A stretch of DNA of 64,000 nt from Acidicapsa dinghuensis (GTDB lineage Bacteria; Acidobacteriota; Terriglobia; Terriglobales; Acidobacteriaceae). The stretch lies in NCBI RefSeq assembly GCF_025685685.1, contig NZ_JAGSYH010000005.1, forward strand, positions 496,001 to 560,000, given 5' to 3'. Positions within the stretch are counted from its first letter, which is position 1; the number at the start of each line of letters is the position of its first letter. The position numbers and the translations under genes are program-made. Shown here piece after piece: positions 38,421-46,820 of the stretch. Under the pieces are notes generated by a model. The model saw only the letters and a program-made list of their open reading frames with translations. It made no database searches and was not told the origin of the DNA.

Positions 38421-39224
38421 TCAAGAACCGAGTCCCTTCAGCCGTTTGGGTTTGGACGAAGCGCCCGCGGATTTGTCAGATCCGGCGGATGCGCGCTGTT
38501 TGGCACGGCGCTGGCGGAATGCCTCATAGAGCACGACAGCTCCGGCTGCGGAGACATTGAGGGAACTGACGCCTCCGGCCATCGGAATGCGCAGCAGATG
38601 ATCGCAGGTGCGTCGGACCAGATCGTGCAAGCCTTCGCCTTCCCGGCCGAGCACCAGAACGCAGTCGCCAGTGAAATCGAAGCGGTCGTAATCGGTGGTT
38701 CCGCGCTCATCGAGGCCAATGACCCAGATGTTCTGCCGTTTCAGGTCTTCCAGAGCGCGGACGAGGTTGACGACGCGCGCGATGCGCAGATGCTCCTGGG
38801 CTCCTGCAGCAGCCTTGGCGGCAACCGCGCTTAATGGGGCGGCCCGCCGCTCGGTCATCACCACGCTATCGACGCCGGCTCCGTCGGCGGTGCGCAAGAG
38901 CGCGCCCAGGTTCTGGGGATCTTCGATGCCATCCAGCGCGAGAACCAGGCGCGGATCGCCGGTTGGAGCGAGGATGTCTTCGATGGTCAGGAACTCCTGC
39001 TGGCGCACAATTGCCACCACACCCTGATGTGCCTGGGTGCGGGCGATATCGGTCAGGGTTTCACGGGGCTCGGTACGGACACGGATCTTGAGGTCACGGC
39101 AGAGGTTAACGATGGCTTCGAGCCGGTCGTCGCGCCGTTCGCGGGCAATCAGGACATGGTCAAAGCGGCGCTTTCCGGCTTTGAGGGCTTCCTCTACCGG
39201 ATGGACACCGTACAAAATCTGCAT
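38421..39224 (-). CDS. rlmB: 23S rRNA (guanosine-2'-O)-methyltransferase RlmB-like (SpoU family)
   Basis: A TrmH/SpoU-class methyltransferase that 2'-O-methylates rRNA. The N-terminal substrate-binding domain starts with GVHPVEEALKAGKRRFDHV. The trefoil-knot domain shows motif 1 DGIEDPQNLGALLRTA, motif 2 VLVLGREGEGLHDLV and motif 3 IPMAGGVSSLNVSAA, the SAM-binding set. The C-terminus has a basic Ser/Lys tail. RlmB (G2251) is the most usual identity; another SpoU substrate cannot be excluded. It is transcribed divergently from the ECF sigma factor. Confidence 0.88.
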   Translation of the reverse strand: MQILYGVHPVEEALKAGKRRFDHVLIARERRDDRLEAIVNLCRDLKIRVRTEPRETLTDIARTQAHQGVVAIVRQQEFLTIEDILAPTGDPRLVLALDGIEDPQNLGALLRTADGAGVDSVVMTERRAAPLSAVAAKAAAGAQEHLRIARVVNLVRALEDLKRQNIWVIGLDERGTTDYDRFDFTGDCVLVLGREGEGLHDLVRRTCDHLLRIPMAGGVSSLNVSAAGAVVLYEAFRQRRAKQRASAGSDKSAGASSKPKRLKGLGS

Positions 39225-39330
39225 TGCCCCAGTTTACTTCGGCGACGGAATCGTGCCGCGGTAAGTTCTGTCTGGCCGGAACTTCCCGAGGATGTGTTCC
39301 GATGCGGTAGCGAGGCTGCGTCAGAGGTCG

Positions 39331-39354
39331 TTACCATATTGTGGTATATGGTAA
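39331..39354. promoter_or_regulatory. perfect 9-bp-arm palindrome upstream of the sigma-factor gene
   Basis: TTACCATAT and ATATGGTAA flank a 6-base TGTGGT spacer, 57 bases before the sigma-factor ATG at 39412, in the spacer shared with rlmB. This geometry is that of a dimeric transcription-factor operator. No cognate regulator can be named. Confidence 0.5.
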
Positions 39355-39380
39355 ATTTTGTAGAGAAACAAGTTGGCCTT

Positions 39381-39394
39381 TGGAACCGTTTCCA
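39381..39394 (+). promoter_or_regulatory. second palindrome near the sigma-factor start
   Basis: TGGAACCGTTTCCA is a 14-base inverted repeat (TGGAA/TTCCA arms with a CG centre) that ends 17 bases before the ATG of the sigma-factor gene. LacI-family regulators bind sites of this shape. Its position fits repression of a nearby promoter. Confidence 0.4.
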
Positions 39395-39411
39395 TCGTCT
39401 AAGCGAATGTA

Positions 39412-40062
39412 ATGTCAATGCACGCCTCCGTTACCACAGTCCCGCTTACATCACGGCAAGCGCAGGAACTGGTTCGCCAGGAGAGCCTTGAGATCGCTCA
39501 GGGGCTCAAGCGACAGGACGAGGGGCTGCTAGACACGCTTATTCTTCGCTATCAACACCGCCTGCTGCGCTACCTGCTGTACCTAACCAGCAATCGCGAA
39601 CAGGCGGAGGATCTCTTTCAGGAAGTCTGGATGCGCGTGCTGGTACGCGGTGGGCAGTTTAACGGCAAGGCCCGCTTCGACACCTGGTTGTTTACGGTCG
39701 CGCGCAACCTGGTGATTGACCTTCGCCGCAAGCGAACGATGTCGAGCCTGGATGAGCTGTTTGAGAATTGCGGAGAAGAAGACCGCCCGATGGGTGTCGA
39801 GATCGCAGCCGACGGCCCCTCGCCTTTTGATCAGTGTTCCGGTTTGGAAGACCGCGACCGGTTAGTTGCCGCTCTCATGCAGATGGAACCTCTTTATCGA
39901 GAAGTCCTCGTCCTCCGATTTCAGGAAGATCTTTCACTGGAAGAGATTGCAACCGTGACCCGCGCTCCGCTGTCCACTGTGAAGTCAAGGCTATATCGTG
40001 GTCTTGCGTCTATGAAAACCAGACTTTTCGACGCTCCCGGCTTTGCGCAGGCCGAAAACTAA
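39412..40062 (+). CDS. ECF-type RNA polymerase sigma factor
   Basis: A sigma-70 family, extracytoplasmic-function-like sigma factor. Region 2 is visible as LTSNREQAEDLFQEVWMRV and FDTWLFTVARNLVIDLRRKR, and region 4 as MEPLYREVLVLRFQEDLSLE with STVKSRLYRGLASMK, the recognition helix. The 216 residues fit group ECF sigma factors. A short membrane protein starts 51 bases downstream and may be its anti-sigma partner. Two palindromes lie between it and rlmB, so its expression is probably regulated by a repressor or activator. The regulon is unknown. Confidence 0.92.
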   Translation: MSMHASVTTVPLTSRQAQELVRQESLEIAQGLKRQDEGLLDTLILRYQHRLLRYLLYLTSNREQAEDLFQEVWMRVLVRGGQFNGKARFDTWLFTVARNLVIDLRRKRTMSSLDELFENCGEEDRPMGVEIAADGPSPFDQCSGLEDRDRLVAALMQMEPLYREVLVLRFQEDLSLEEIATVTRAPLSTVKSRLYRGLASMKTRLFDAPGFAQAEN

Positions 40063-40113
40063 ATACGATAGACCCAAAAACCGGTGTATGATCGGTCCGT
40101 ATCGGGAGCTGCA

Positions 40114-40527
40114 TTGAATCAGGGAATAGAATCCGGGGAGTCGCAACCCGTTGTGGGCTCGCAAACTCCGGAACGAGATTCCGGGGCTGAGCAGGGTTTG
40201 GGGCCCGATATACTCGCTTCATTGACTGGCAGAGATGCCAACCGCGAACGCGCCGTGGCCATGCGTACCCGCCGGGTAGTGCAAAGCTCGCTCGGTGTGA
40301 TGCGGGAAATCAAGCAGGACGGAAACCGCGTAAGGGCGCGTGCGCTAGCCATCACGGTAGTGGTCCTGCTGCTGATTACTCCCCTTCTTTGGGAAGCGAC
40401 TGACAGCCTGATCGCCGGTGAGCACCTAGGCGATCCCGGAAATCAGTGGAGTCTCTGGGCTTGTATCGTTTGCCCAACGCTGCTTGGCGCGGCTCTTGTG
40501 GCAGGCTGGTGGCGTCACCGCTCCTAA
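40114..40527 (+). CDS. membrane protein, possible anti-sigma partner
   Basis: The N-terminal 90 residues are polar, then two hydrophobic helices follow (LAITVVVLLLITPLL and WACIVCPTLLGAALVAGWW). TTG at 40114 has GGGAG six bases upstream and is preferred over GTG at 40084. Being directly downstream of the ECF sigma factor and having a cytoplasmic N-terminus plus membrane helices fits an anti-sigma factor, but no zinc-binding HxxxCxxC motif is seen. The role is inferred only from position. Confidence 0.65.
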   Translation: MNQGIESGESQPVVGSQTPERDSGAEQGLGPDILASLTGRDANRERAVAMRTRRVVQSSLGVMREIKQDGNRVRARALAITVVVLLLITPLLWEATDSLIAGEHLGDPGNQWSLWACIVCPTLLGAALVAGWWRHRS

Positions 40528-40588
40528 GTTCCATCCATTCCTGTTTTCATCGGATGTACAAGAGGCGCCTGAGGCGGTTCCCTGCCTC

Positions 40589-40608
40589 CGAGCCTTAGTC
40601 TTGGCTCG
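40589..40608 (+). terminator. hairpin downstream of the putative anti-sigma gene
   Basis: CGAGCC and GGCTCG pair around an 8-base loop, directly after a smaller GAGGC/GCCTC stem at 40571-40588. The T-tract after it is weak, so this is only a candidate terminator between two co-oriented genes. Confidence 0.4.
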
Positions 40609-40736
40609 TACGTTTGAAACCTTACCGAAACCTTACAAAAATCTCTCCATCCCGCAACTTCCCATTGTGCGCCGCCGTCAAACCACGTAGATTTGGAAGA
40701 AAATCCTGAACGATTGTTTCTGACACAACAATAGCC

Positions 40737-41264
40737 ATGCGCGAGCCCCAATCCTTTCCGATGAACGAAGACGCACGACTGGTCCCGGTGTGGTCCATGT
40801 TCGCCGCCGGGATCGCGTTTGCAGTGGTCGAATACTACTGGTGGTTTATCCTGCCGGCACAGCGGCATCATGCACCGGCTCCGCTCGGCCTTCGCATTTA
40901 CTTCAATCTGTCGTGGGGCCTGCTCGCCGCGCTCTACTTCCTGATGATCGGCTACGTCAGCAAGGACGCGCCACGCCGTTCGATGAGTGCGCGCTTCTGG
41001 ATGACGATCTGCTTTATTCTTCCCGGTGGGATTGGCGCGGTGCTCTATTTCCTACTGAGGCTGCCGGTTACATCGCGCTGTGCGGCCTGCGGAAGTCACG
41101 TGCAGAATGAGTTTCACTTCTGCCCGCAGTGCGCCTATCAGCTTACGGCGAGTTGCGGCAACTGCTACCGATCGGTGCGAACGACGGACCAGTTCTGTAC
41201 CCGTTGCGGACATGAGCTAGCCAGGGATCATATGCCGGCCCGTCTGCGTGCAGTTGCAGATTAA
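40737..41264 (+). CDS. membrane protein with two zinc ribbons
   Basis: The first 110 residues hold three or four membrane helices (SMFAAGIAFAVVEYYWWFI, LSWGLLAALYFLMIGYV, FWMTICFILPGGIGAVLYFL). The C-terminus carries two CxxC pairs arranged as zinc ribbons: CAACGSHVQNEFHFCPQC and CGNCYRSVRTTDQFCTRCG. Such double-ribbon proteins often serve as membrane-anchored scaffolds or sensors. It lies between the sigma-factor cluster and a LytTR regulator, which fits a signalling role, but the function is unknown. Confidence 0.75.
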   Translation: MREPQSFPMNEDARLVPVWSMFAAGIAFAVVEYYWWFILPAQRHHAPAPLGLRIYFNLSWGLLAALYFLMIGYVSKDAPRRSMSARFWMTICFILPGGIGAVLYFLLRLPVTSRCAACGSHVQNEFHFCPQCAYQLTASCGNCYRSVRTTDQFCTRCGHELARDHMPARLRAVAD

Positions 41265-41390
41265 GTACTTTCCAACGCGAGCCAGTTCACAAAGAGTATC
41301 CTGATTGGCAGGGTCAGCATTGATAGAGTCAGCCCGTTGCTTCTGCATCGGGCTGATCTGTTGATAGCCCGTCCGTGGAGGGTGTGAACG

Positions 41391-42278
41391 ATGGCAAATG
41401 GAGCATCGAAGGACGATGCGGTAATGAATTCTTCCTCCAATGTTGTCGGCCTTGCACCTATTACAGCGCTCGTTGTCGACGATGAGCAGCTTGCGCGCGA
41501 GGAGCTGAAGTTCCTTCTCAACTCAATCGGCGGAGTGGAGATTCTCGGCGAGGGTTCTAACGGCATCGAGGCGGTCGAGCTGATCGAAGACCTTCAGCCT
41601 GATGTGGTATTCCTCGACGTTCAGATGCCGGGTCTTGACGGTTTCGCTGTGCTGAAGCAGCTTATCGAGCGTCGTGGCGTGCAGAAATTGCCGCAAGTGG
41701 TTTTCGCGACGGCTTATGATCAGTACGCCGTTCGCGCGTTCGATGTAAACGCCGTTGACTATGTTTTGAAACCCTTTGACAAGAGCCGTATTCAGCAAGC
41801 TGTGGAGCGAACCCGCGCCCGCCTGGCCGAAGCTGGACAGGAAAGCTCCACGAGCATCAACGCCAGCGCGGGTAAGGACGCGGGCATGGATGCGCTACTC
41901 GAAATGCTGCATCGGCAGCAGACGACACCACGCGGACCGGCGCCGAACAAGTTGATAGTCCAGGTGCAGAGCCGTCTTCTGCTCGTGGATCAAAGCGAGA
42001 TCTGCTTTGCTGAGATTGAAGAGGGCATTATCCGTGTTGTGACGCCAACGGTTGAGGGACACTCCAAATGCCGCACGTTAGAAGATCTGCTGGAACTGCT
42101 CGATCCGAGCATGTTCTGGCGTGCGCATCGGGGTTACGTCGTCAACATCAACCACATTCGCGAGGTCGTGCCCTGGTTCAAGTCGAGCTATCAGCTGCGC
42201 ATGGACGATAAAAAACAGACAGAGATCCCGGTCAGCCGGGCGCAGACGAAGCGTTTGCGTGAGCTTTTCAATCTCTAG
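41391..42278 (+). CDS. LytTR-family response regulator
   Basis: A two-domain transcription regulator. The receiver has the acidic pair in ALVVDDEQLAREELKFLL, the phospho-acceptor Asp in VVFLDVQMPGLDGF and the Lys in YVLKPFD. A linker of about 55 residues leads to a LytTR DNA-binding domain with FWRAHRGYVVNINHIREV and EIPVSRAQTKRLREL. Family members usually pair with membrane sensor kinases of the LytS type. No kinase is next to it; the nearest candidate is the degenerate kinase-like protein at 26901-28934, 12.5 kb away, and pairing is speculative. Confidence 0.92.
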   Translation: MANGASKDDAVMNSSSNVVGLAPITALVVDDEQLAREELKFLLNSIGGVEILGEGSNGIEAVELIEDLQPDVVFLDVQMPGLDGFAVLKQLIERRGVQKLPQVVFATAYDQYAVRAFDVNAVDYVLKPFDKSRIQQAVERTRARLAEAGQESSTSINASAGKDAGMDALLEMLHRQQTTPRGPAPNKLIVQVQSRLLLVDQSEICFAEIEEGIIRVVTPTVEGHSKCRTLEDLLELLDPSMFWRAHRGYVVNINHIREVVPWFKSSYQLRMDDKKQTEIPVSRAQTKRLRELFNL

Positions 42279-42346
42279 GACGAGACCGCTGACTCACCAA
42301 CGAACATCTTCCCGGTAAGATTGTTCTGAGAGATAACGGGTACGAA

Positions 42347-42517
42347 ATGGGCTTGCTTCGGGCTGTCGCGCGCGGATTTATTAACTTCTTCGGCATTACA
42401 CAACCCACGCCAAAACAAGAACAGCAGGCCGTGTGGTTCATCTGTGGCCTGCTGGTGCTTATTGTGGTGATGGCTTCGACGGTGTTCGGTGTCCTTATGT
42501 GGGGTTTCCAGCACTAG
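42347..42517 (+). CDS. tiny single-pass membrane protein
   Basis: A 56-codon frame starts with ATG at 42347 and ends with TAG at 42515-42517. The predicted protein begins MGLLRAVARGFINFFGITQ, has a polar Gln/Lys segment, then one clear membrane helix (FICGLLVLIVVMASTVFGVL). It follows the LytTR regulator gene by 68 bases on the same strand, and the next gene is convergent. Codon use is normal for the region. There is no strong Shine-Dalgarno, so the call is tentative. Confidence 0.5.
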   Translation: MGLLRAVARGFINFFGITQPTPKQEQQAVWFICGLLVLIVVMASTVFGVLMWGFQH

Positions 42518-42543
42518 GATCCATTTCACCCACGGCTTCGCTC

Positions 42544-43380
42544 TTAGTCATACCGCTCGAAGATAATCTGCTTTTTGTGCCAGCCGAATCCGGTGAGGCG
42601 CTCGCGAACGGCGCTGACCATATTGTTCAAACCGCAGATATAAGTGTGAATATCGAAGGCGGGCGTCTGAGCTTCGACCAGCTCTTCAACAGCAACCGCT
42701 GTTTCAGCGACCGCTCCGGTAACCGCTGCGGCAGAGGTCTTGGCTGCCAGAGTTCGCGATTCGACGATGTTTCCGAGATACTCTTGCACATAACCGCGAT
42801 GGCCCGTCCATTCTTCGCCGGCACGGCTCAAGGTGGTGACGTAGTGGAAGTTTTCGTGCTCGGCGGCGATGCGGTCGAAGTAGTCGCGATAGTAGAGCTC
42901 GCTCTCGTGCCGTGTGCCGTAGACCAGCCAGGTATGCTTCCCTTCGCTGCGGTCTTCGCCGGCGTGCTCGCCTTGCTCGGGAAAGAGCCACTGCGTGAAA
43001 CTCCGCATCGGCGCAATACCGGTTCCGGTGGCGATGAAGATCGAGTCGGTAAGCGGCTGGCGCAGGGTGAAGTTGCCATGCGGTCCATGCACCTGCACTG
43101 TAGCCCCCGGTTCCATATCGCACAGATGGTTTGAGAAAAAACCGCCCTCCACCCGGTTTACGCAGAGGTCGAACTGATTGCTGCTGGAGGCCGAGGCAAT
43201 GGAATAGGCACGAGTCTGGGTTTTGCCGCGCTCGTCGACCGCCACTGTCGATACAAACTGGCCCGGCGCGAAATCAAAGCTGGGCAACTCATCGACCTGG
43301 AACTCAAGATGGTAGCACTGGGCTGATTCGGAGATGCAGGCTTTTTGCAGGAGGCTGGCCGTATATGTTTGACGAGGCAA
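42544..43380 (-). CDS. ferredoxin-NADP reductase-like oxidoreductase
   Basis: A soluble FAD/NAD(P)-binding oxidoreductase of the FNR superfamily. The FAD-binding barrel carries TRAYSIASASSSNQFDLCV (RxYS motif), the next strand HGPHGNFTLR, and the NAD(P) domain FIATGTGIAPMRSF and WLVYGTRHESELYYRDYF. The C-terminal Cys-Gly motif reads YICGLNNMV. An Ala/Val/Glu-rich insertion (about residues 211-240) interrupts the end of the NADP domain. The physiological partner is unknown; phenol or benzoate dioxygenase reductases and flavodoxin reductases share the fold. It is 225 bases downstream of dps. Confidence 0.85.
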   Translation of the reverse strand: MPRQTYTASLLQKACISESAQCYHLEFQVDELPSFDFAPGQFVSTVAVDERGKTQTRAYSIASASSSNQFDLCVNRVEGGFFSNHLCDMEPGATVQVHGPHGNFTLRQPLTDSIFIATGTGIAPMRSFTQWLFPEQGEHAGEDRSEGKHTWLVYGTRHESELYYRDYFDRIAAEHENFHYVTTLSRAGEEWTGHRGYVQEYLGNIVESRTLAAKTSAAAVTGAVAETAVAVEELVEAQTPAFDIHTYICGLNNMVSAVRERLTGFGWHKKQIIFERYD

Positions 43381-43554
43381 AATAGTTTCTCGCTGAACGC
43401 TGAATTTGAGTCCGTTGGGAAATAGCCTTCGATTCCAATGCTATTTCGAACATGGGCTGATTATAAGACGGTACAAAATTGAAAATTTGTGATGTGGGAT
43501 TATAAGAGTTACTCGCTTGAGCGCATTTTGTATCACCATGTCAACAAAGAACAA

Positions 43555-43578
43555 AGGCCCGGAACGAAACCCGGGCCT
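43555..43578 (-). terminator. Rho-independent terminator of the dps gene
   Basis: AGGCCCGG and CCGGGCCT pair with an 8-base loop on the minus strand, 28 bases beyond the dps stop codon. On that strand the stem is followed by a T-rich run (TTTGTTCTTTGTTG). Confidence 0.8.
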
Positions 43579-43605
43579 AAGTGTTTTATGTGCGTTGCGA
43601 GCCAA

Positions 43606-44121
43606 CTATGCAGTCTGGATGCTCTCAAAAAGGAACCAGGCACGACGCTCGCCCTCATCGATCCAGTTTTCAAGCAAGCTGGTGGTGGCTACATCGCCAA
43701 TTTCCGATGTGACTTCATGAGTCTTCCGCATATACTCGACAAGCCGCAGATTGTCCTGGTGCAGCTCGGCGAGCATCAACTTAGGCGAGACGAAAGCCTC
43801 GTTATTGTCGGTCAGGCGTTGATACTTGGAAATCTCCGAGATGGAGTGAAGCGTCTTTTCGCCGATTTTGCGGGCGCGTTCGGCGACTTCGTCCGAGATG
43901 GCAAAGATCTGATCCGCCTGCTCATCCAGCAGCAAATGGTAATCGCGGAAGTGCGGCCCGGTCATATGCCAGTGGAAATTCTTGGTTTTCAGATAGAGTG
44001 CAAATACATCAGCCAGCAATACACGCAGCTCTTCGCCGATCTGGGCGGCTCCCTTCCGAGAGAGGTCGGTGGGGGTAATCAGAGCGTTTCCGTTTTTCGG
44101 ATCAACGGCAGTCGTAGTCAT
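43606..44121 (-). CDS. dps: Dps-family ferritin-like DNA-protection protein
   Basis: Dps shells store iron and protect DNA under starvation and peroxide stress. The ferroxidase residues sit in KTKNFHWHMTGPHFRDYHLLLDEQADQI-type order (His in NFHWH, Asp/Glu in LLDEQAD). The four-helix protein is 171 residues, normal for Dps. It has a typical short polar N-terminal tail (MTTTAVDPKNG). A strong terminator follows it, and it is transcribed alone. No operator such as a PerR or OxyR site could be recognised. Confidence 0.92.
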   Translation of the reverse strand: MTTTAVDPKNGNALITPTDLSRKGAAQIGEELRVLLADVFALYLKTKNFHWHMTGPHFRDYHLLLDEQADQIFAISDEVAERARKIGEKTLHSISEISKYQRLTDNNEAFVSPKLMLAELHQDNLRLVEYMRKTHEVTSEIGDVATTSLLENWIDEGERRAWFLFESIQTA

Positions 44122-44202
44122 GATTTCTCCTTGACCTTTTAGATGAATCAGAGGGGTAACTTGGCTCTGGGTTTCGTCAAATTCTTGTGAAGGCTTTCGG
44201 AT

Positions 44203-45948
44203 TTAGGGCCTTTCACTCGCGAGCCGCGCCGCCTCAAATTCATCTCCTTTATTCCAGACGATCGGCCTTCTGGAAGTGATTGCCTGCCAACCCAGATCCA
44301 TGCCAAAGCGCACCAGCTTCGCGTTGCCGGCAAAATCCCAGTCGGAGTGGAAGTTGTCGCTGAAATTGTGATAGTCGTTGGTCACAAAATCCTTCATCTT
44401 GGTTTCACCCCAGGCGCGGTCGTGACCTTCGTACAGCGTGCCAGTGTCGATGGAGAATGCTGGGATGCCGACGCGGGAAAGCGAGAAGTGGTCGGAACGA
44501 TAGTAGCTGCCGGCTGATGGGCGTGGATCGGGCACGATGGTCAGTCCAAAATCCTTCGCTGTTTTTTCGACTGCCGGATAGAAGCTGGTCCGCTGCGCTC
44601 CGTTGACATCGATCTCCTGCGGAATGCCGAGAGGAAGCACCATGTCGTAGTTAATATCGAGGGCGATCTGAGCTGCTGGAACCGGTGGATGTTGGCCGAG
44701 GTATTCCGAGCCGAGCAAACCCTGCTCTTCGGCGGTGACGGCGGAAAAGATTACGGAGTGAGGCAGTCCTGCATCGCCGCGGCTCAAATCGAAGAGGCTC
44801 CAGACGCGGGCCATTTCGAGCAGCATGCCCACACCGGTTGCGTTGTCGGCAGCGCCGTTATAGATGTTGTCGCCGGGCGATTTTGGGTTCCCGTCGGGGC
44901 CGGCAACAAAGCCGAGGTGATCGTAATGCGCGGTGTAAAGAACAGCCTGATCCGGCGTCTCCTTGCCGGGAAGCATGCCGACCACGTTGGGTGATTGGAA
45001 GGACCGCACCGTGCTCTCGATATGCGCCTTGAATCGTACGGGGAGTTCCACGGCCTTGAATCCCGGCTTTCCAGCGGCTTCAAACTCCTGATCGAAATTG
45101 AGGCCCGAAGCGGCAAATAGCTTTTTCGCGATGTCGAGCTGGATCCAGCTTGCTGCCTGCAGCGCAGGATTCTTGTCATTGCGCAGGAAGGTCTTTTCGC
45201 TGGTGTTCGAGTTCTTCACCACATCCCAGCCGTAGCTCGCAAGATCGGTGCGATGAATGATCAGCGCACCAACCGCGCCCATGCGAGCGGCCTGCTCAAA
45301 CTTGTATGTCCAGCGCCCGTAGTAGGTAAGCGCCGGACCGCCGAAGAATTTTGGATCGTCCGATGGCGGGTCGCCGACGATGCAAACGATAACCTTGCCT
45401 TTTACGTCGATGCCCGCATAGTCATTCCAATGAAACTCCGGAGCAGTTACGCCATAGCCGACAAAGACCAGCGGCGCATCGATATCGGCTGCTGGCGTCA
45501 GGGTTTCGTTCATTACCGTGTAGTCGTCGCCGAACTGCAGTGGAATGGGACTGCCGCTGTTGGGAACGAGGCTGGCCGTTGTCTGATCGCGTTTCACCTT
45601 CATGCCAACAAAGGCGATGTTCTGAAAGTAGGTGTCGTTGTCACCCACTGGCTTGAGCCCGTAAACCGCAAACTGTGTTGCGATGTACTTGGCGGCCAGT
45701 TCGCCGCCGCGCAGACCAGGATAGCGGCCTTCCAGAAGATCATCTGCCAGGTATTCAACATGGGCGCGAATGGTGGATGGATCGACCTGCGATTCGAATT
45801 TCTTCAGATCTTCCGAAGCCATTGCTTTCGATTCCTTTAAGCCTTGTGGAGAGCCAGCGATGGGGAGTATGGCAAAGATGCTTGCCACGACGAGAGCGAT
45901 ATGTCTGGGATATTTGAGAAATAAGTTGGAATGCTGGGAATCTGTCAA
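44203..45948 (-). CDS. M28-family metallopeptidase with PA domain, exported
   Basis: A secreted di-zinc aminopeptidase. A signal peptide (HIALVVASIFAILPIAGS) precedes a PA insert (about residues 130-260). Zinc ligands are visible as AHYDHLGF, NGAADNATG, AVTAEEQGLLGSEY and YYRSDHFSLSRVGIP; the general base Glu lies in AEEQG. The 581-residue length fits M28 enzymes with a PA insert. It probably degrades exogenous peptides in the periplasm or outside the cell, together with the S9 peptidase elsewhere in the window. No operon partner is obvious. Confidence 0.92.
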   Translation of the reverse strand: MTDSQHSNLFLKYPRHIALVVASIFAILPIAGSPQGLKESKAMASEDLKKFESQVDPSTIRAHVEYLADDLLEGRYPGLRGGELAAKYIATQFAVYGLKPVGDNDTYFQNIAFVGMKVKRDQTTASLVPNSGSPIPLQFGDDYTVMNETLTPAADIDAPLVFVGYGVTAPEFHWNDYAGIDVKGKVIVCIVGDPPSDDPKFFGGPALTYYGRWTYKFEQAARMGAVGALIIHRTDLASYGWDVVKNSNTSEKTFLRNDKNPALQAASWIQLDIAKKLFAASGLNFDQEFEAAGKPGFKAVELPVRFKAHIESTVRSFQSPNVVGMLPGKETPDQAVLYTAHYDHLGFVAGPDGNPKSPGDNIYNGAADNATGVGMLLEMARVWSLFDLSRGDAGLPHSVIFSAVTAEEQGLLGSEYLGQHPPVPAAQIALDINYDMVLPLGIPQEIDVNGAQRTSFYPAVEKTAKDFGLTIVPDPRPSAGSYYRSDHFSLSRVGIPAFSIDTGTLYEGHDRAWGETKMKDFVTNDYHNFSDNFHSDWDFAGNAKLVRFGMDLGWQAITSRRPIVWNKGDEFEAARLASERP

Positions 45949-46025
45949 GGCATCCTCCTGAGGAGTGGAACGCGGGTACGTTTCGCTCAGGATAACTCTC
46001 CCGGCCGTCGTGCCCTGGACTCGGG

Positions 46026-46757
46026 CTAGTCAAACAGCTTTCCGAGCCGCTGGACTTCCTGTTGCATGGCGTGCAACTCGCGTCTCAATGTCGCGACATC
46101 GGCTTCCAGATCAGAGACGCGCTGCTGAAGCTCCGGATCTTCCGCTCGAACGGCGTCATTTGCGTCTGAGGAGTCCGCGGCATAAGACTCATGCGCGACT
46201 GGCGGTTGAAATGCTTCGATGTCTCCCGAGAAGAGGTGGACATAGCGCGCCTCTTTGGTGCCGGGCTGGCGTGGCAACACCTTTACCAGCGCCGGTTCGC
46301 GTGCTGAGAGCTTGTTCAGCACATTGAGCACATCGGTCAGCTCATCGAAGCGGTACATGCGCTCGGTGCGTCCGCGCAGCTCGCCTGGCGTTTGCGGGCC
46401 GCGCAGCAGCAGCGTGCAGACTACAGCGATTTCACCGCGCGTGAAGTTGAAGACCTCCTGCATGCGGTGCTCGTACTTGGTCACGCGGCTATCACCGCGC
46501 ACAGTTCCGGCGAGCCGTTCATCCTCAAGTCCATGCAGAGCCTGCCGGACCTGGTCCTCATCCAGTGACATGACTGGCTCGCGGTTGTTCTTCTGATTGC
46601 AGGCGTTGACGAGCGCATTGAGCGACAGTGGATAGTACTCGGGTGTCGTGATCTCTTTTTCAATGAGTGCGCCCAGGACGCGGGCTTCCACTGGCGTGAG
46701 CTGCATGGCTGCTGAAGTCTCCTGCGAACATCTTCGCAGATCATCCGGCAATACCAT
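46026..46757 (-). CDS. yceH: YceH/DUF480-family winged-helix protein
   Basis: YceH-like proteins are cytoplasmic proteins with tandem winged-helix domains of uncertain function. The N-terminal domain contains EARVLGALIEKEITTPEYYP and SLNALVNACNQKNNREPVM, classic for DUF480. The second is around AVVCTLLLRGPQTPGELRGR. The C-terminus ends in a coiled coil (SDLEADVATLRRELHAMQQE). At 243 residues it is slightly longer than the E. coli protein because of that coiled coil. It lies downstream of the HD-GYP gene on the same strand. Confidence 0.87.
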   Translation of the reverse strand: MVLPDDLRRCSQETSAAMQLTPVEARVLGALIEKEITTPEYYPLSLNALVNACNQKNNREPVMSLDEDQVRQALHGLEDERLAGTVRGDSRVTKYEHRMQEVFNFTRGEIAVVCTLLLRGPQTPGELRGRTERMYRFDELTDVLNVLNKLSAREPALVKVLPRQPGTKEARYVHLFSGDIEAFQPPVAHESYAADSSDANDAVRAEDPELQQRVSDLEADVATLRRELHAMQQEVQRLGKLFD

Positions 46758-46769
46758 GAAATGCCAAGA

Positions 46770-46790
46770 GCCGCGCCATACTGGCGCGGC
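46770..46790 (-). terminator. GC hairpin between the HD-GYP gene and yceH
   Basis: GCCGCGCC and GGCGCGGC form a perfect 8-bp stem with a 5-base loop, 30 bases past the HD-GYP stop codon and 12 bases before the yceH ATG. It may terminate, or partly limit, transcription into yceH, or sequester the yceH ribosome-binding site. Confidence 0.55.
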
Positions 46791-46820
46791 CCGCAGACGA
46801 ATACATCTCGTGTTCGATTA

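Noticed and set aside
43489..44142. 217-residue plus-strand frame opposite dps
   Set aside because: It covers the dps gene and its terminator in antisense; dps is certain.
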